A stretch of 21,471 nt of DNA from Zancudomyces culisetae. Its lineage: Eukaryota > Kickxellomycota > Harpellomycetes > Harpellales > Legeriomycetaceae. Where the stretch lies: NCBI GenBank assembly GCA_001969505.1, contig LSSK01000527.1, positions 1 through 21,471 of the forward strand, given 5' to 3'. Positions 8,571 through 18,262 of the stretch are shown here, one piece after another (within the stretch, counting starts at the first letter, position 1; the number at the start of each line of letters is the position of its first letter). The notes below the pieces were generated by a model, which saw only the letters and a program-made list of their open reading frames with translations, did no database searches and was not told the DNA's origin. Made by a program: the position numbers and the translations under genes.

Positions 8571-10637
8571 TCATTCCATTGTGTGTAAATCCAAAACGGG
8601 CGACTCGGCATTAAGTACAAAAAACATCCCGGAATATTTTCTGAATGTATGATCCAAGTCGATTTTCAGGTTTACAAAAACCTTACCAGTCAAAAATGCG
8701 TCATATCCCGCCTCATGTGTAGTTCGTCTCGTTCCATTGTCGTAAGGGGAATAAGTTCTAACACCTTGGTTATTGTGTGTGTTTCGTTCCATTTCAGCTT
8801 CGACTTGCTCAAGAACACTTGACTGATACTTTTTCTATAAACAAAAGAAATAGAGGAAAGGCTAGAAATTAGTTCACCTTTACTAACGATTTAGCCAGGT
8901 AAAAAAATAAAAAAACGTTATTGAACATTACAACTAAAAGGTGAAATCGGTAAGAAACCACATATAGTAATGGATAGTACCTTTAGCTCTTCTTCTGTTT
9001 CTATTATACATTTAGTATCGATAATCCTATTTAATTGATTAGTGTTTTATTAATTACTTTCATGTATAAATGATAAAGCTTAAAGATAAGTTGAGTGCAG
9101 AGGTAATCATGCGAAGTCTTGTCTAATATACCAAGAATAATATCACACAATGCTAGCTGAATAGGCTGTCTGACTTACATTGGAAACGTTTTCCGCAAAG
9201 AATCGGAAAACTCAGCTATATCCCGAGGCAGATCATTATAAAAGTGAGAATGAATAAATAATAGATCAAGTAGGCAGTTATGACCAACAAGCGGCTTTTT
9301 GCTACTGCTAATCATATCCATTACAAGACCAAAGCCCCTGGCCTTTCTATATCGTTCCTAAAATGGTGTGTATACAAAGATATAGGCTGCTGTTTTATGT
9401 TATATAATTGGAGTTGACTGGCTTACATGAACATCATCTACCAACGAGTCTCTATGCGCTTTTACATAGTCCTCTGTGTCTTTGAATATGTCCACCATTC
9501 CCTTTCTGCCTTTAGCATATAGCTGCGTATAATTTCTAATCTCTTGATGAACCAATCTCTGCTGGTAAGAACCTTTTGTATCTATCCGGATGCTATCTTT
9601 GCCCTCGCTAGAAAGTAAACTCCTTATTTTCTCTTGAAAACCATTCAAAAACTCAAGATCCCTTTCGCTGGTGCTAATAAGTGACTTTCCCTCTAGCAAA
9701 TCAAGTTTTTCCGTTTTAAACCTTGTGATTTCATCTAGAGTGGCATATGAAATTCCGTCATATACCCATTTATTAAAGTCAAACGAATTTTTAGCCAGAA
9801 ATTCAAGCGAACGATTCAAAGAGCCAAAAATCAAATCCCTCTTCGAGTTCCCAACCCTTGAAAATGGAAAAATGTAGAAATTGAAAGGCTTCGCTTCATA
9901 ATATCCGTGGCTTTTATTTTTTTCACCGCAGATATCAGTTGGTCCTTGACCCTGACCCTGACCCTGACCCTGACCCTGTCTTTTCCTTTTTCTACCACAG
10001 ATTTCTGATTTTCCGGAGCTACAAGATTGAGAATCGTTCTCGTCATTTCGTTGTTCAGCTCTACGCTTCTTAAAGTTATCCGTGCGGTTTGATAAACGGG
10101 ATGTGGTATCGAAAATTTCCATATCCTTTTCAAAGGTACGCAACTCGAGGTTGTCGTTCCGGAACTGTACTTCACATTCGTCTACTGATTCGTTACTATC
10201 TTCGGCTTGTTCATGTTCATTCTCTTCAGAATCACTAGTTGACTCTTTGCTCTCCCTCCAGGTAAAAGTACATATTCCGAATTGTACTATCTGGAACATT
10301 TCTGCTACTTTTTTATATTTTTCGTATATGCCTTCCTTCGATATCTTATCAAAGCTCATCTTTTCATCTGTATCCCAAATTCCTACGTCATAGTGTCAAA
10401 CTGAAATGTTTTTTTATTCACTTTTAAATTACCCGAAATACAGATATTATACTATAAAACATAAAAAAATGAAAAAAATGTTGGCAGTAAGCGAGTGCTG
10501 AAAGCATATATTAAAATAAATAAAGTGAACAATAAAGAACCTGTCATTTCGGAATCGAATGAAATAAAGTCACATTCGTCGATACATCTTTGTATCAGGG
10601 GAAGAGTTGATTCAAAATTGCTCCGCGTTACCTCCAT
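8571..10637 (-). CDS. PARN: PARN-type poly(A)-specific 3' exoribonuclease (CAF1 family), five exons
   Basis: Exons read by hand: 10637-10541, 10382-9427, 9357-9179, 9026-8981 and 8834-8571, giving 513 residues in one frame. Introns are 158, 69, 152 and 146 nt; donors are GTTCTT, GTAAGC, GTAAGT and GTACTA, acceptors are all TAG, and intron 3 has a CACTAAT branch site. PARN removes poly(A) tails and trims small RNAs 3' to 5' in nucleus and cytoplasm. The start MEVTRSNFES and the catalytic D28 and E30 (FDSEMTG) sit at the positions known for human PARN. The other DEDDh residues are visible: D382 in PLVGHNCLLD, H466 and D471 in HEAGYDA. Residues 65-73 read QFGICTFTW and 198-205 NFYIFPFS, both PARN hallmarks. 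A degenerate R3H-like region lies at about 271-325. Residues 76-196 are an acidic then basic low-complexity insert with a GQ repeat. The RRM and C-terminal tail of animal PARN are absent. The CAG 15 nt inside exon 2 is an alternative in-phase acceptor; the TAG keeps the conserved Gly. The gene is divergent from UTP4. Confidence 0.92.
9944..9980 (-). repeat. In-frame hexamer repeat encoding Gly-Gln
   Basis: About six tandem copies of a 6-bp unit (GGGTCA on the coding strand) inside PARN exon 2, coding for alternating Gln-Gly in the low-complexity insert at about residues 168-179. Units of 6 bp keep the frame, so length variation between strains would change only the linker. Confidence 0.85.
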
Positions 10638-11179
10638 GTATCAATGTTATGTAGCGAGTTCAATTTAGTTAAATAAAATTTAAACACACCGAAAGATGAT
10701 TTTGTTGAAAATGTTGGACTAACTTTGTTGTTATTCTAGGTTTACATTATTTTAAAAGTCAACAGAGATCGCTTACTTGGTGTGGTTGATGATAAAATTA
10801 CATTGGTCAAAATCAAATTCGACACACGTGTATTTTAGAATATAATTAGCGGAGACTATTTGGCAAAAACCCAAGTTTAAACATTTTTTCATAATTGCAT
10901 CGGATTGAGTATCAAAAAATGCTCTTGCACATAAACACCATTTTTAACAGGGTGCTTGAACATCAAACTAAACGAGATGCTCAACTATTTATGTACTAAG
11001 GTCGACTCGCTATACTCATCAAACGCAAATATGACTGTTAAAGTATACACCAAGATTCTTTTCAGTTATAGACAAGAAAACGAAAAAAAATAACTGAAAA
11101 AAGGTTGGTTTTATTAGATGATCTCAAAATCACCGAAAAAAATGAATAAAAGATTTCAGGCAGTCCAAGTTAGTATTGT

Positions 11180-11198
11180 AAAAAAAAATTTTTTTTTT
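11180..11198 (+). promoter_or_regulatory. A9T10 tract, distal RRPE-like element
   Basis: Nine A followed by ten T, about 135 bp upstream of the UTP4 start. It contains the AAAAWTTTT core of the rRNA-processing element and is also the kind of dA:dT tract that excludes nucleosomes. Confidence 0.45.
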
Positions 11199-11250
11199 GA
11201 ATATTAGTTTTTTCGATTCGAAAGGAAAAGCGAAATAAATTTCGATATAC

Positions 11251-11264
11251 TGAAAAAATTTTTT
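11251..11264 (+). promoter_or_regulatory. RRPE-like element in the UTP4 promoter
   Basis: TGAAAAAATTTTTT fits the RRPE consensus (TGAAAAWTTTT) found upstream of ribosome-biogenesis genes in yeasts and bound in S. cerevisiae by Stb3. It lies about 70 bp before the start codon, the usual distance, and just upstream of a TATA-like box. UTP4 is a ribosome-biogenesis gene, so the context fits. Confidence 0.6.
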
Positions 11265-11332
11265 AGAGCAGGTTTATATAGCATCAAAAATAACATAAAA
11301 ATAGAGTAAAAAAAAAAGAAGCAAAATCGAAA

Positions 11333-14080
11333 ATGGAGGTACATCGATGTAATATAGTAGATTATGTGCCTAAAACGATCAATTCGATAGAATTTACGCC
11401 AAAGACATGGAAAATAAGACCATATTTGGCTGTGGGCAGAAGCAACGGTGATATAGAAATATGGACATATGAGAATGGCTACAGCTTGGAGAAGACAATA
11501 CCAGGATACCGAGCTGGTACACTAGAAACCTTGGTGTGGGCGCATCAGGTTGAACTGAGCGAGGAAGATAAAGAGCTTTATAGCAGCGAAGAAGAGCAAA
11601 AACAGGCAACAAGAGAGCTGCTCGAAACACCACCTCGGTTGTTTACTGCGGGGACAAAGGGGGAGATCGTAGAGTGGGATTTGCGAAGGCTGAGAGCAAA
11701 AAAGAAGATGGATAGTTATGGAGGGGCTGTGTGGAGCATGGCAGTAAATAACAAGCAGACAGAGTTGGCCGTTGGAACCGATGAGGGTAGCATCAGGATA
11801 TTTGACATAACAGAGGGAGGAATACGGTATAAAAAGGGGCTAGAAGGAGCAACAGGGACCAAAATACTTAGTATTTGTTGGACAGAGGATGACCAGCATA
11901 TAGTTGCGGGATCCGATGATGGAAATATAAGAAAGTGGAAGGTTGCAGAGGGAAGAATAGTTTCAAAACTTACAACCAAGACCAAAAGAAGTGAGAAATC
12001 AATGATATGGAGCGTGGTGGTGATAAAGGGTACCAGATATATAGCAAGTGGTGATAGCACTGGTAGCGTCATCTTTTGGGATATAGAAATGGAAATAATG
12101 GTTCAGAAAATACAGAGTCATTTGGCAGATATATTGTGTATGGGGTATGACGAATCTAGTGAGGCATTATATGTTAGTGGAGTGGATCATAAATTGTCAC
12201 AATTTAAAAAGGTAAAAGGAATCGATCAATGGGTCGAGAAGTTTAGCAAGAGAACACATACACATGATGTTAGAGCTATAGGGATTGAAAATGGGAATGG
12301 AGGACGTGTGGTTACGGGAGGTGTGGACGGCAGAATGATGGTAAACTGTGAAGAAGATAATGGAAAATTCAATTCCACAAGAATGCCAGTTTTTCCACCA
12401 CAGAATGAGTTTATTAGTGTTTCCAAGAGACCAGATTCAAAGGGCAGAGTGATTATGACAATGAAGAACCACGAAGAGCTTAAAATATGGAAAGTCAAGG
12501 TCACGAATGACGTGGGTGAACAACAGGCACAGCAGTTATTAGCGAATCATCGCCAACAGAATTCAGCATGCACAGAAAAAGTGATAGTCAAAATAGATGG
12601 AAAAAGCAATCTGGTTGCCACCGGAGTTTCACCAAGCGGCAAATACATAGTAGTCTCAGATACAGAAAAGGTTCGGTTGTTTGAAGTGTTGGAGAATAAT
12701 GAGAATGATGAATTGGCAATAGTCAAACGGGTTGACAATTTACTGGTGGGGAGGAGAGAAGATAAGGAATATGTCACCAAAATACATTTTGCAGGCACCG
12801 ATGATAATGAGAATAGCGGAGAAGAGATGATTGTATTGGCTACATCAGAGTTGAATATTTATGTAATACAAAACCTAGCATCAATCTCTGTAAATAACAC
12901 TGAGGGCATTAATGACAAGACAGATAATACAACTGGTGAAGCAGCAAGCAGTGGTAACAATGAGCTGGTTTATAAAAAAATAGAAAGCCATCATGATGAA
13001 ATCCGAAAGGAATTCACAGTGATAGGCCAACAGCGTGTTGGTGGTGCCGGAAGTATTATCGGAAAGCTGCGCAACATAACAGGGCTTTCAACATTTGGCG
13101 AGTCAAGATATTTGGTTTCAATCGATTCAGGCAACAGAATAGCTATTACAGACTTGAAGACAAACGCATTGGTGTTCTACAGCAGCCACACCAATGTTGT
13201 TGACGAGGGTCGTGGTGGAGACGATGGTGAAAACAATACTGGCGTTATATACCCAATCAATGTAAATACAATTGTCAACAACAACTTGGTCTCTCTGATC
13301 TTGGGATACAACAATAATACAATAAGCGTTCTGGCTTTGGCAATGGCATCGGCAAATAAAAGCAAAAAATCACACGAAGACGCGGCCAAACTCAAGCTAA
13401 AACAGAATTTCGGGTCTATTCTTGAAATTAAAGAGAAGTATCCAATCAACAAGATTCTTACATCCAATGGCTCTGTCTATGTGTATGGTGTCAACTATAT
13501 CTACAAAGTCGACATTACCAGCCTTTTAGCTGATGCTACTACCGCTGGAAAGAGTGCTGTTAATAATGGATTGGAGAACGTAACAGTCAAAAACATTGAT
13601 GAAAATAACAAGCATGTAAATAAAATTATCAACCAGAGTATCGAGCACTATAACCTGTTTTTGACAAATAACAGCAACAAGGTGAATTTATTGAAAAGAA
13701 AGATATCTACACTCTTGAAAAAGACAAACGATAAAGACAATGATTTGGAGTATCTGACCTCACAGACACTGAAAAAGATCAGAATCCTTGGCTGCGACAT
13801 CGACCAGAGCATCGCCATCCCCGCAAAAACTAGCAGTAACGATGTCTCTGAGAGCAGTCAAGCCTCGAATCTCACATACAAAGCTGAAATCGGCAAAGGC
13901 AACGTGATTTTCGTTACCAAAAAGTACAACTCGATAATGTTTGTTGATTTTATCCAAAACTCATCTGCCAGCAGTAGCAGTAACGACAAGCCAGTACTGT
14001 TCATGGTACAGAGGTATTGGTTCGATACGCTGTCAGCTCTGCCAAAATCGTTTGAAGGACACAAGAAATTCAACCGCTAG
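11333..14080 (+). CDS. UTP4: Utp4 / cirhin, U3 small-subunit processome WD40 protein
   Basis: A single 915-residue frame starting at the first ATG after a promoter-like spacer. Utp4 belongs to the UtpA (t-Utp) subcomplex, which binds nascent pre-rRNA in the nucleolus and helps start 18S rRNA processing. The N-terminus (MEVHRCNIVDYVPKTINSIEF) matches the family pattern VHR..FVDY.P..I.AI.F. WD40 blades are readable at about residues 33-44 (AVGRSNGDIEIW), 105-117 (TAGTKGEIVEWDL), 146-158 (GTDEGSIRIFD), 191-202 (AGSDDGNIRKW) and 238-250 (GDSTGSVIFWD), with more degenerate blades after that, as expected for the tandem propellers. The C-terminus (VQRYWFDTLSALPKSF) is the usual W-x-x-hydrophobic-LP ending, so the protein is complete. 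It is longer than the ~780-residue yeast and ~690-residue human proteins because of Asn/Glu-rich loops, for example near residues 520-545. Its stop overlaps the stop of RAD2. Confidence 0.95.
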   Translation: MEVHRCNIVDYVPKTINSIEFTPKTWKIRPYLAVGRSNGDIEIWTYENGYSLEKTIPGYRAGTLETLVWAHQVELSEEDKELYSSEEEQKQATRELLETPPRLFTAGTKGEIVEWDLRRLRAKKKMDSYGGAVWSMAVNNKQTELAVGTDEGSIRIFDITEGGIRYKKGLEGATGTKILSICWTEDDQHIVAGSDDGNIRKWKVAEGRIVSKLTTKTKRSEKSMIWSVVVIKGTRYIASGDSTGSVIFWDIEMEIMVQKIQSHLADILCMGYDESSEALYVSGVDHKLSQFKKVKGIDQWVEKFSKRTHTHDVRAIGIENGNGGRVVTGGVDGRMMVNCEEDNGKFNSTRMPVFPPQNEFISVSKRPDSKGRVIMTMKNHEELKIWKVKVTNDVGEQQAQQLLANHRQQNSACTEKVIVKIDGKSNLVATGVSPSGKYIVVSDTEKVRLFEVLENNENDELAIVKRVDNLLVGRREDKEYVTKIHFAGTDDNENSGEEMIVLATSELNIYVIQNLASISVNNTEGINDKTDNTTGEAASSGNNELVYKKIESHHDEIRKEFTVIGQQRVGGAGSIIGKLRNITGLSTFGESRYLVSIDSGNRIAITDLKTNALVFYSSHTNVVDEGRGGDDGENNTGVIYPINVNTIVNNNLVSLILGYNNNTISVLALAMASANKSKKSHEDAAKLKLKQNFGSILEIKEKYPINKILTSNGSVYVYGVNYIYKVDITSLLADATTAGKSAVNNGLENVTVKNIDENNKHVNKIINQSIEHYNLFLTNNSNKVNLLKRKISTLLKKTNDKDNDLEYLTSQTLKKIRILGCDIDQSIAIPAKTSSNDVSESSQASNLTYKAEIGKGNVIFVTKKYNSIMFVDFIQNSSASSSSNDKPVLFMVQRYWFDTLSALPKSFEGHKKFNR
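14077..14080. other. CTAG shared by two convergent stop codons
   Basis: The palindrome CTAG supplies TAG to UTP4 (14078-14080, plus) and TAG to RAD2 (14079-14077, minus). The coding regions overlap by four bases, so each gene's 3' UTR must run into the coding region of the other. Confidence 0.95.
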
Positions 14081-17000
14081 ACATTGGTATAATATGATCT
14101 CATCACGTTGATGTTTGGAAAATCTATGGGTAAGTCGCCACTTTGCTTGATTTTCTGGACGACTTTGATGATTTTGCCCAATTTATCGATTTTATTGTTG
14201 GTTAGTTTTAGTTGTTTTGTTAATACCGCTTCCTTGAATTTTTTAAACAATAATAATTTGTCATACATGTTTTTCTGTTTACTCTTCAAACTACTCTCCA
14301 CTCCTAGTGATATCGCTTTGACACTTGTTTCGCCTTTTGCCCCTTCCTCTTTCTCTTTCTCTTCCTCTTTCTTTCCCTCCTCCTCTCCCTCTCCCCCCGC
14401 CCCAACCTCTAGGATTGATGATGAAAGAACAGGACTAAAGTTGGTGTTGTCCAATATATACTTTTGGATGCTATTGTTGGACCCAAACACCTCATAAATC
14501 AGCAATCCCAGTTTTGGACCAATTCCGCTCACGCCCATTGTGTAGTCCGATCCCAAAAAATATGCCAAAAATACCAGTCCCTCCCTATCAATTGTCATTT
14601 TCCCATCACCACATTTCCATTTTTTATTTCCCTTGCCATCCACAATGGCGTTGTACACTCTGGCATCTTTTTGTTTACTAAAGAAATGTCGATATACTTT
14701 TGTACCGCCAAACAACAGCACATCACTGTCATCAGTAATAATTCCATCCACTTTGCTTTCGGCTTCCAGTTTTGCACACAGAGCTTCCGCCTCCGTAGCC
14801 GCTGTTATATATGTAACATTCATCTGGTACAATAACTTTCTAACCTCCTCCATTATTTCAGAAGTTATTACGCTGCTATCCCTTTTCGCCTTTTTCAAAT
14901 CCATAGTTATCTCCCTAATCTCCTTCTGAACAGCCTCAACTCGTTTTTTCTGTTCCTGCTGTCCCTTGCTGGGTCCTTTTCTTGGCATCCAGAACATATC
15001 ATTTTGACCACTGTCGCCACTAACCCCACCCGATATTCGCCTGTTCATGCCAAACAACCCATCCCCACTCTGCGCCCTTTTGATTATTTCTTCAACGCTT
15101 CTCGGCTCCCCTTCTTTGTTTTTGTGTGGGTTGCTGCCCTCTATTGGCTTCAACAGACTTTGCTGTTTATTTGGTGTAAAAAATGCTGCATTGGAAATAC
15201 TTTTTACCGAGTTCTCACCCACGGTATTGAGCTTTATTTCCTCCCAACTCGAAAAGTCTACGTCACCCTCTTCCACTTTCTTTTCGTTGTCTACCAAGTT
15301 TTTTACCTGTCCATTTTTGAAACCTAACCCTTCCGGTAAAGCATTAAACTCGACCTGTTCGAATTTATCAAACTCGCTTTGCTGGGGCTGGTCATTTACA
15401 TCTATTCCCGCATGTATTTCAATACTTTGTGGAATTTCATGAATCATATCTTCTTCGTTAGCCTCATTGACCTCATTGATCTCAATAACCTCATTGACCT
15501 CAATAACCTCTTTTGCTTCGCCACTTTCGCTTGTAGTGATACTTTCTGTCTGTTTTTTAGGCCTCTCAATTTCTGTAGATTCAGGTTTTATCTCCAGATC
15601 TACCTGCTCAAACTCGCCGAATTCCTCAAAGTTATCAAATGTATTATCAATATAAATATCATTATCGTTACCATCACCAATATCATTAACATCACCAACA
15701 TCATTATCGCTGCCATTACCATTATCCGGTTTGGTCTGGGTCGAGTCACCACCACTCATCACCAACAATGATTCCTTTTTCGGAAAATGAACATCTATGT
15801 TCTTTTCCAAACTGTTCTCACTATCAGTTTCTCCATGTCCTACAACAACATTGTACCCCAACTTACTATCGCCAGTGTTTATATCCCTTGGTTCATTCGT
15901 CGATTCTTGCATTTTATCCTGAAAATTTATCTCTTCAAAACCGTCAAACTCGGCATATTCATTTTGCTCGCCATCATCTTCCGGAAGTTCATCAAAATCG
16001 GCATCTTGGTATTTACCATCATATTCTTCGTCATCCTCATCCTCATCCTCACCACCCTCATCCCCATTGTTTCCACTCACCTGCTTGTCTCCAAAGAACA
16101 CCTCCTCAAAGTCGTCAAAGTCATTAAACTCACTATTACTATCGCTATCCAAATGGTATATACCCTTAGTTCCCCGGTTTTTATTCTTCCATTCATTAGA
16201 TTCATTCTCGATATTCGTATTCTCATTATCTTGCTCATACTCTGGGATTGGCACGTCTTCAAATTCCACATCACTACTACTGCTATTACTACTAATTTGG
16301 TCGCTATCGTTCTTAACCTCTGCAAAAAAATCAGTACCCCCATTAGCATCAGGTTTTTCATTAGTATCTTTTCCACTATTTAGAAACAGGCTTTTATTGT
16401 CCTTTTCCGCTTTTATACCGCTTTCAGTCTTTATCGGCTTGCTATCCATGTCATAGCTCGTATAATCTGTATCTTCTGATGCTTTCAATACCCACCCCCC
16501 TCCCTGAACACCCTCATCATCTTTCTGTAATATGTATTTGACTCCTCTCTGTCCAACCACTGCCCTGCTCATCATCCGCCCCATCTTTGCTGATGCAGGA
16601 TTTCCAAATTTCCCACCACCGATCCTTCTACTCGTATCATCTTTATGCTGATCATTCCATTGTTTTGCCGTATCTGGCGAGGTTCTCACTCTATGCGAAT
16701 GCCCAGATACTATCAAATACTTTTCCATCAGTTTGTTTCTTACCATCAAGTTATCTATTTGCATCTGCGAAAAATCCATCGCGGTCTTGGTTCCCTCCAC
16801 CATTCTTTTCAGTCGCCCAAACGATGTCTGTCTCGATTTATCCTTCATATCTTTAACAACCGCATGCTGCTCAGCAGTTTCCATTCTTGTAAACTCACGG
16901 CTATTTATATCTACATCCTGCTCCAAAAAATCATCAGAAATGTCGCCCTCGTTCTTGTCACCCTCGCTCGCATCTTGTTTATGCGCTTCGAGATAGTTGT

Positions 17001-17739
17001 ATCCTGCCATCACTTTATTTTTCCCCGATAATACTCGTTTCCAAAATTCACCCGCCTTTGCTTCCTCTTCTGTTGGTAATCTTACGTCGTTTTCTTTTCC
17101 TATAATCGTATTTTCCACTTTTTCCATCTCTAATTCCTCAGGTAGCTCATACTCATCCTTTTTTTTGACCAACCTTGACCTTTTCCCACTAGATGGTGGC
17201 GTGTTTCCCCTCCCACCTTCCCCCTCAATACTTTTTCTTTTTCGCCCCTTAATACCTATTTCGTCTGGAGATTTGATGAGATTTAATTTCACTTGTGCTA
17301 GAAACAGCTTTTCTGCTGCTGCCTTTATTTCCTTTGTTTTTTCTTCCACCTTGTCTTTTCTTCTTCTCTGTATACACGATTTAGTTAAAGTATGTTAAAA
17401 CGACATATATCTGTAATTAAAAGACACATAAAAATAGTTTAAAAAGGGTAAGAAGGCACTAGTAAGACAAGTTACCATTGTTTCGAGCTTAATCGCAGGT
17501 GGCTCACCATCAAACACAAAGATCGGTTTAATCTTATAATACAATAGCTTTTTTATTCTGCTCGTAAATCCTCTAACAACTCCATTTTCCATTTCCTCTC
17601 CCTGCTCGTTCCGCATAGCCTTGAGAAACTGATGAATCCAAACGGAGGCATCGATCGCTATAACTTTGTTTTCCAAATCCTCATACTTCACTGGCTCCGA
17701 ATTTTCCTCTACCACGGTCCATAATCCTATAACTCCCAT
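14077..17739 (-). CDS. RAD2: Rad2/XPG structure-specific endonuclease, two exons
   Basis: Exon 1 is 17739-17476 (88 codons), the intron 17475-17368 (108 nt, GTAACT...CAG, branch-like TTAACTAAA), and exon 2 17367-14077, giving 1184 residues. XPG makes the 3' incision in nucleotide excision repair and works with TFIIH. The N-nuclease domain begins MGVIGLW and has D30 (IAIDASVW) and D77 (FVFDGEPP). The I-nuclease domain starts near residue 930: E947 and E949 in ATEAEALCAK, D968 and D970 in ITDDSDVLLFGG, D1029 in FLGSDYT, then a helix-hairpin-helix (SGIGPKLGLL). All seven family acidic residues are present. The long spacer is acidic and carries about six repeats of an F/W-E-E/Q-V/I motif (455-464, 503-516, 560-573, 662-684, 752-768, 790-802) and an EVNEVI repeat. 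An E/K-rich insert lies at about 1078-1102. The protein ends at SYYTNV, where family members continue with P.VD and a basic tail, so the C-terminus seems cut short. Confidence 0.95.
15462..15510 (-). repeat. 9-bp tandem repeat in the RAD2 spacer
   Basis: About five imperfect copies of a 9-bp unit (CCTCATTGA on the plus strand) coding for Glu-Val/Ile-Asn/Ile triplets within the acidic spacer of Rad2, at about residues 707-726. This is slippage-type growth within a disordered region. Confidence 0.75.
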
Positions 17740-17916
17740 TCTTCTTTTTTTTCAAAGGATTATATATGTATAGTATATATAATATTTGCTGTTCTTGTGC
17801 TGGCGATTTCAATTATTGTTTGTCAAAGACTGGTTGTACTGTACTTTTTTAATATAAAATGAACAAAAATATAAATCATAGAAAATCGAAACTACACAAT
17901 TCATTCAACTTCTACA
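17740..17916. promoter_or_regulatory. Short divergent promoter of RAD2 and the 80-codon ORF
   Basis: A 177-bp spacer between two divergent start codons. It contains an alternating TA-rich block (17759-17787, TATATATGTATAGTATATAT) that can act as a TATA element in either direction. No binding site for a known repair regulator is evident. Confidence 0.5.
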
Positions 17917-18159
17917 ATGTACCTAACCAAACAATTGGTCAGAATTGCGCAGCAAAGTGGATTCGCATTTGGGATTTTGCTCGCTTTTTCGCCACAAATT
18001 CGTTTTTCCCCCAATCTTGTTGCTACATTAAACCTGCTCAGCAAAATTAAATTGATTGAAATTTCCTATACAAAGAGCAAATATAAACGGATCGATATAA
18101 AATACCAAAAGTCCTTTAATGAGGTTCGTTTGATCAAGAAATACTATTTAAGAATGTAA
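17917..18159 (+). CDS. Small ORF, possibly mitochondrial uS8-like (N-terminal half)
   Basis: An 80-codon frame starting ATG TAC in the divergent spacer position opposite RAD2 and convergent with EAPP. The peptide is basic. It reads LVRIAQQSGFAFGI near the start, then FSPNLVATLNLLSKIKLIE and RIDIKYQKSFNEVRLIKK. This order (helix, serine before a helix, L...I.LI., then a strand of the type D-hydrophobic-KY, then a basic strand) follows the pattern of the N-terminal domain of ribosomal protein uS8. The C-terminal uS8 domain (STSKG, GGE) is not found downstream. A GTAAGC sequence overlaps the stop (18157-18162) and could be a donor to an unseen exon, but no acceptor or continuing domain was found. 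It may be a short genuine protein, a truncated ribosomal protein gene or chance. Confidence 0.4.
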   Translation: MYLTKQLVRIAQQSGFAFGILLAFSPQIRFSPNLVATLNLLSKIKLIEISYTKSKYKRIDIKYQKSFNEVRLIKKYYLRM

Positions 18160-18262
18160 GCCGGTGCTCTTCGGTGCATTTCCTTCTCTATCCGTCGTAC
18201 TGGCTTCACACTGTTGCAACAAAGCAAAGCAATAAATACAATACCACCTTGATCCGAGGAGG

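Larger units (their letters stand above)
10638..11332. promoter_or_regulatory. Divergent promoter between PARN and UTP4
   Basis: A 695-bp AT-rich spacer with no open frame of note. The UTP4 side carries long A/T tracts, a TTTATATA box at 11273-11280 and two AAAAWTTTT-like elements, annotated separately. A GATGAG core (PAC-like, on the minus strand near 11017-11022) is present, but its flanks do not match well. Nothing distinctive is seen on the PARN side. Confidence 0.6.

Noticed and set aside
11394-14073. Minus-strand frames opposite UTP4
   Set aside because: Antisense shadows of a well-supported WD40 gene with no recognisable motif.
14108-17398. Many plus-strand open frames of 60-198 codons
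   Set aside because: They lie antisense to RAD2, whose acidic repetitive codons leave the opposite strand free of stops; their peptides are low complexity.
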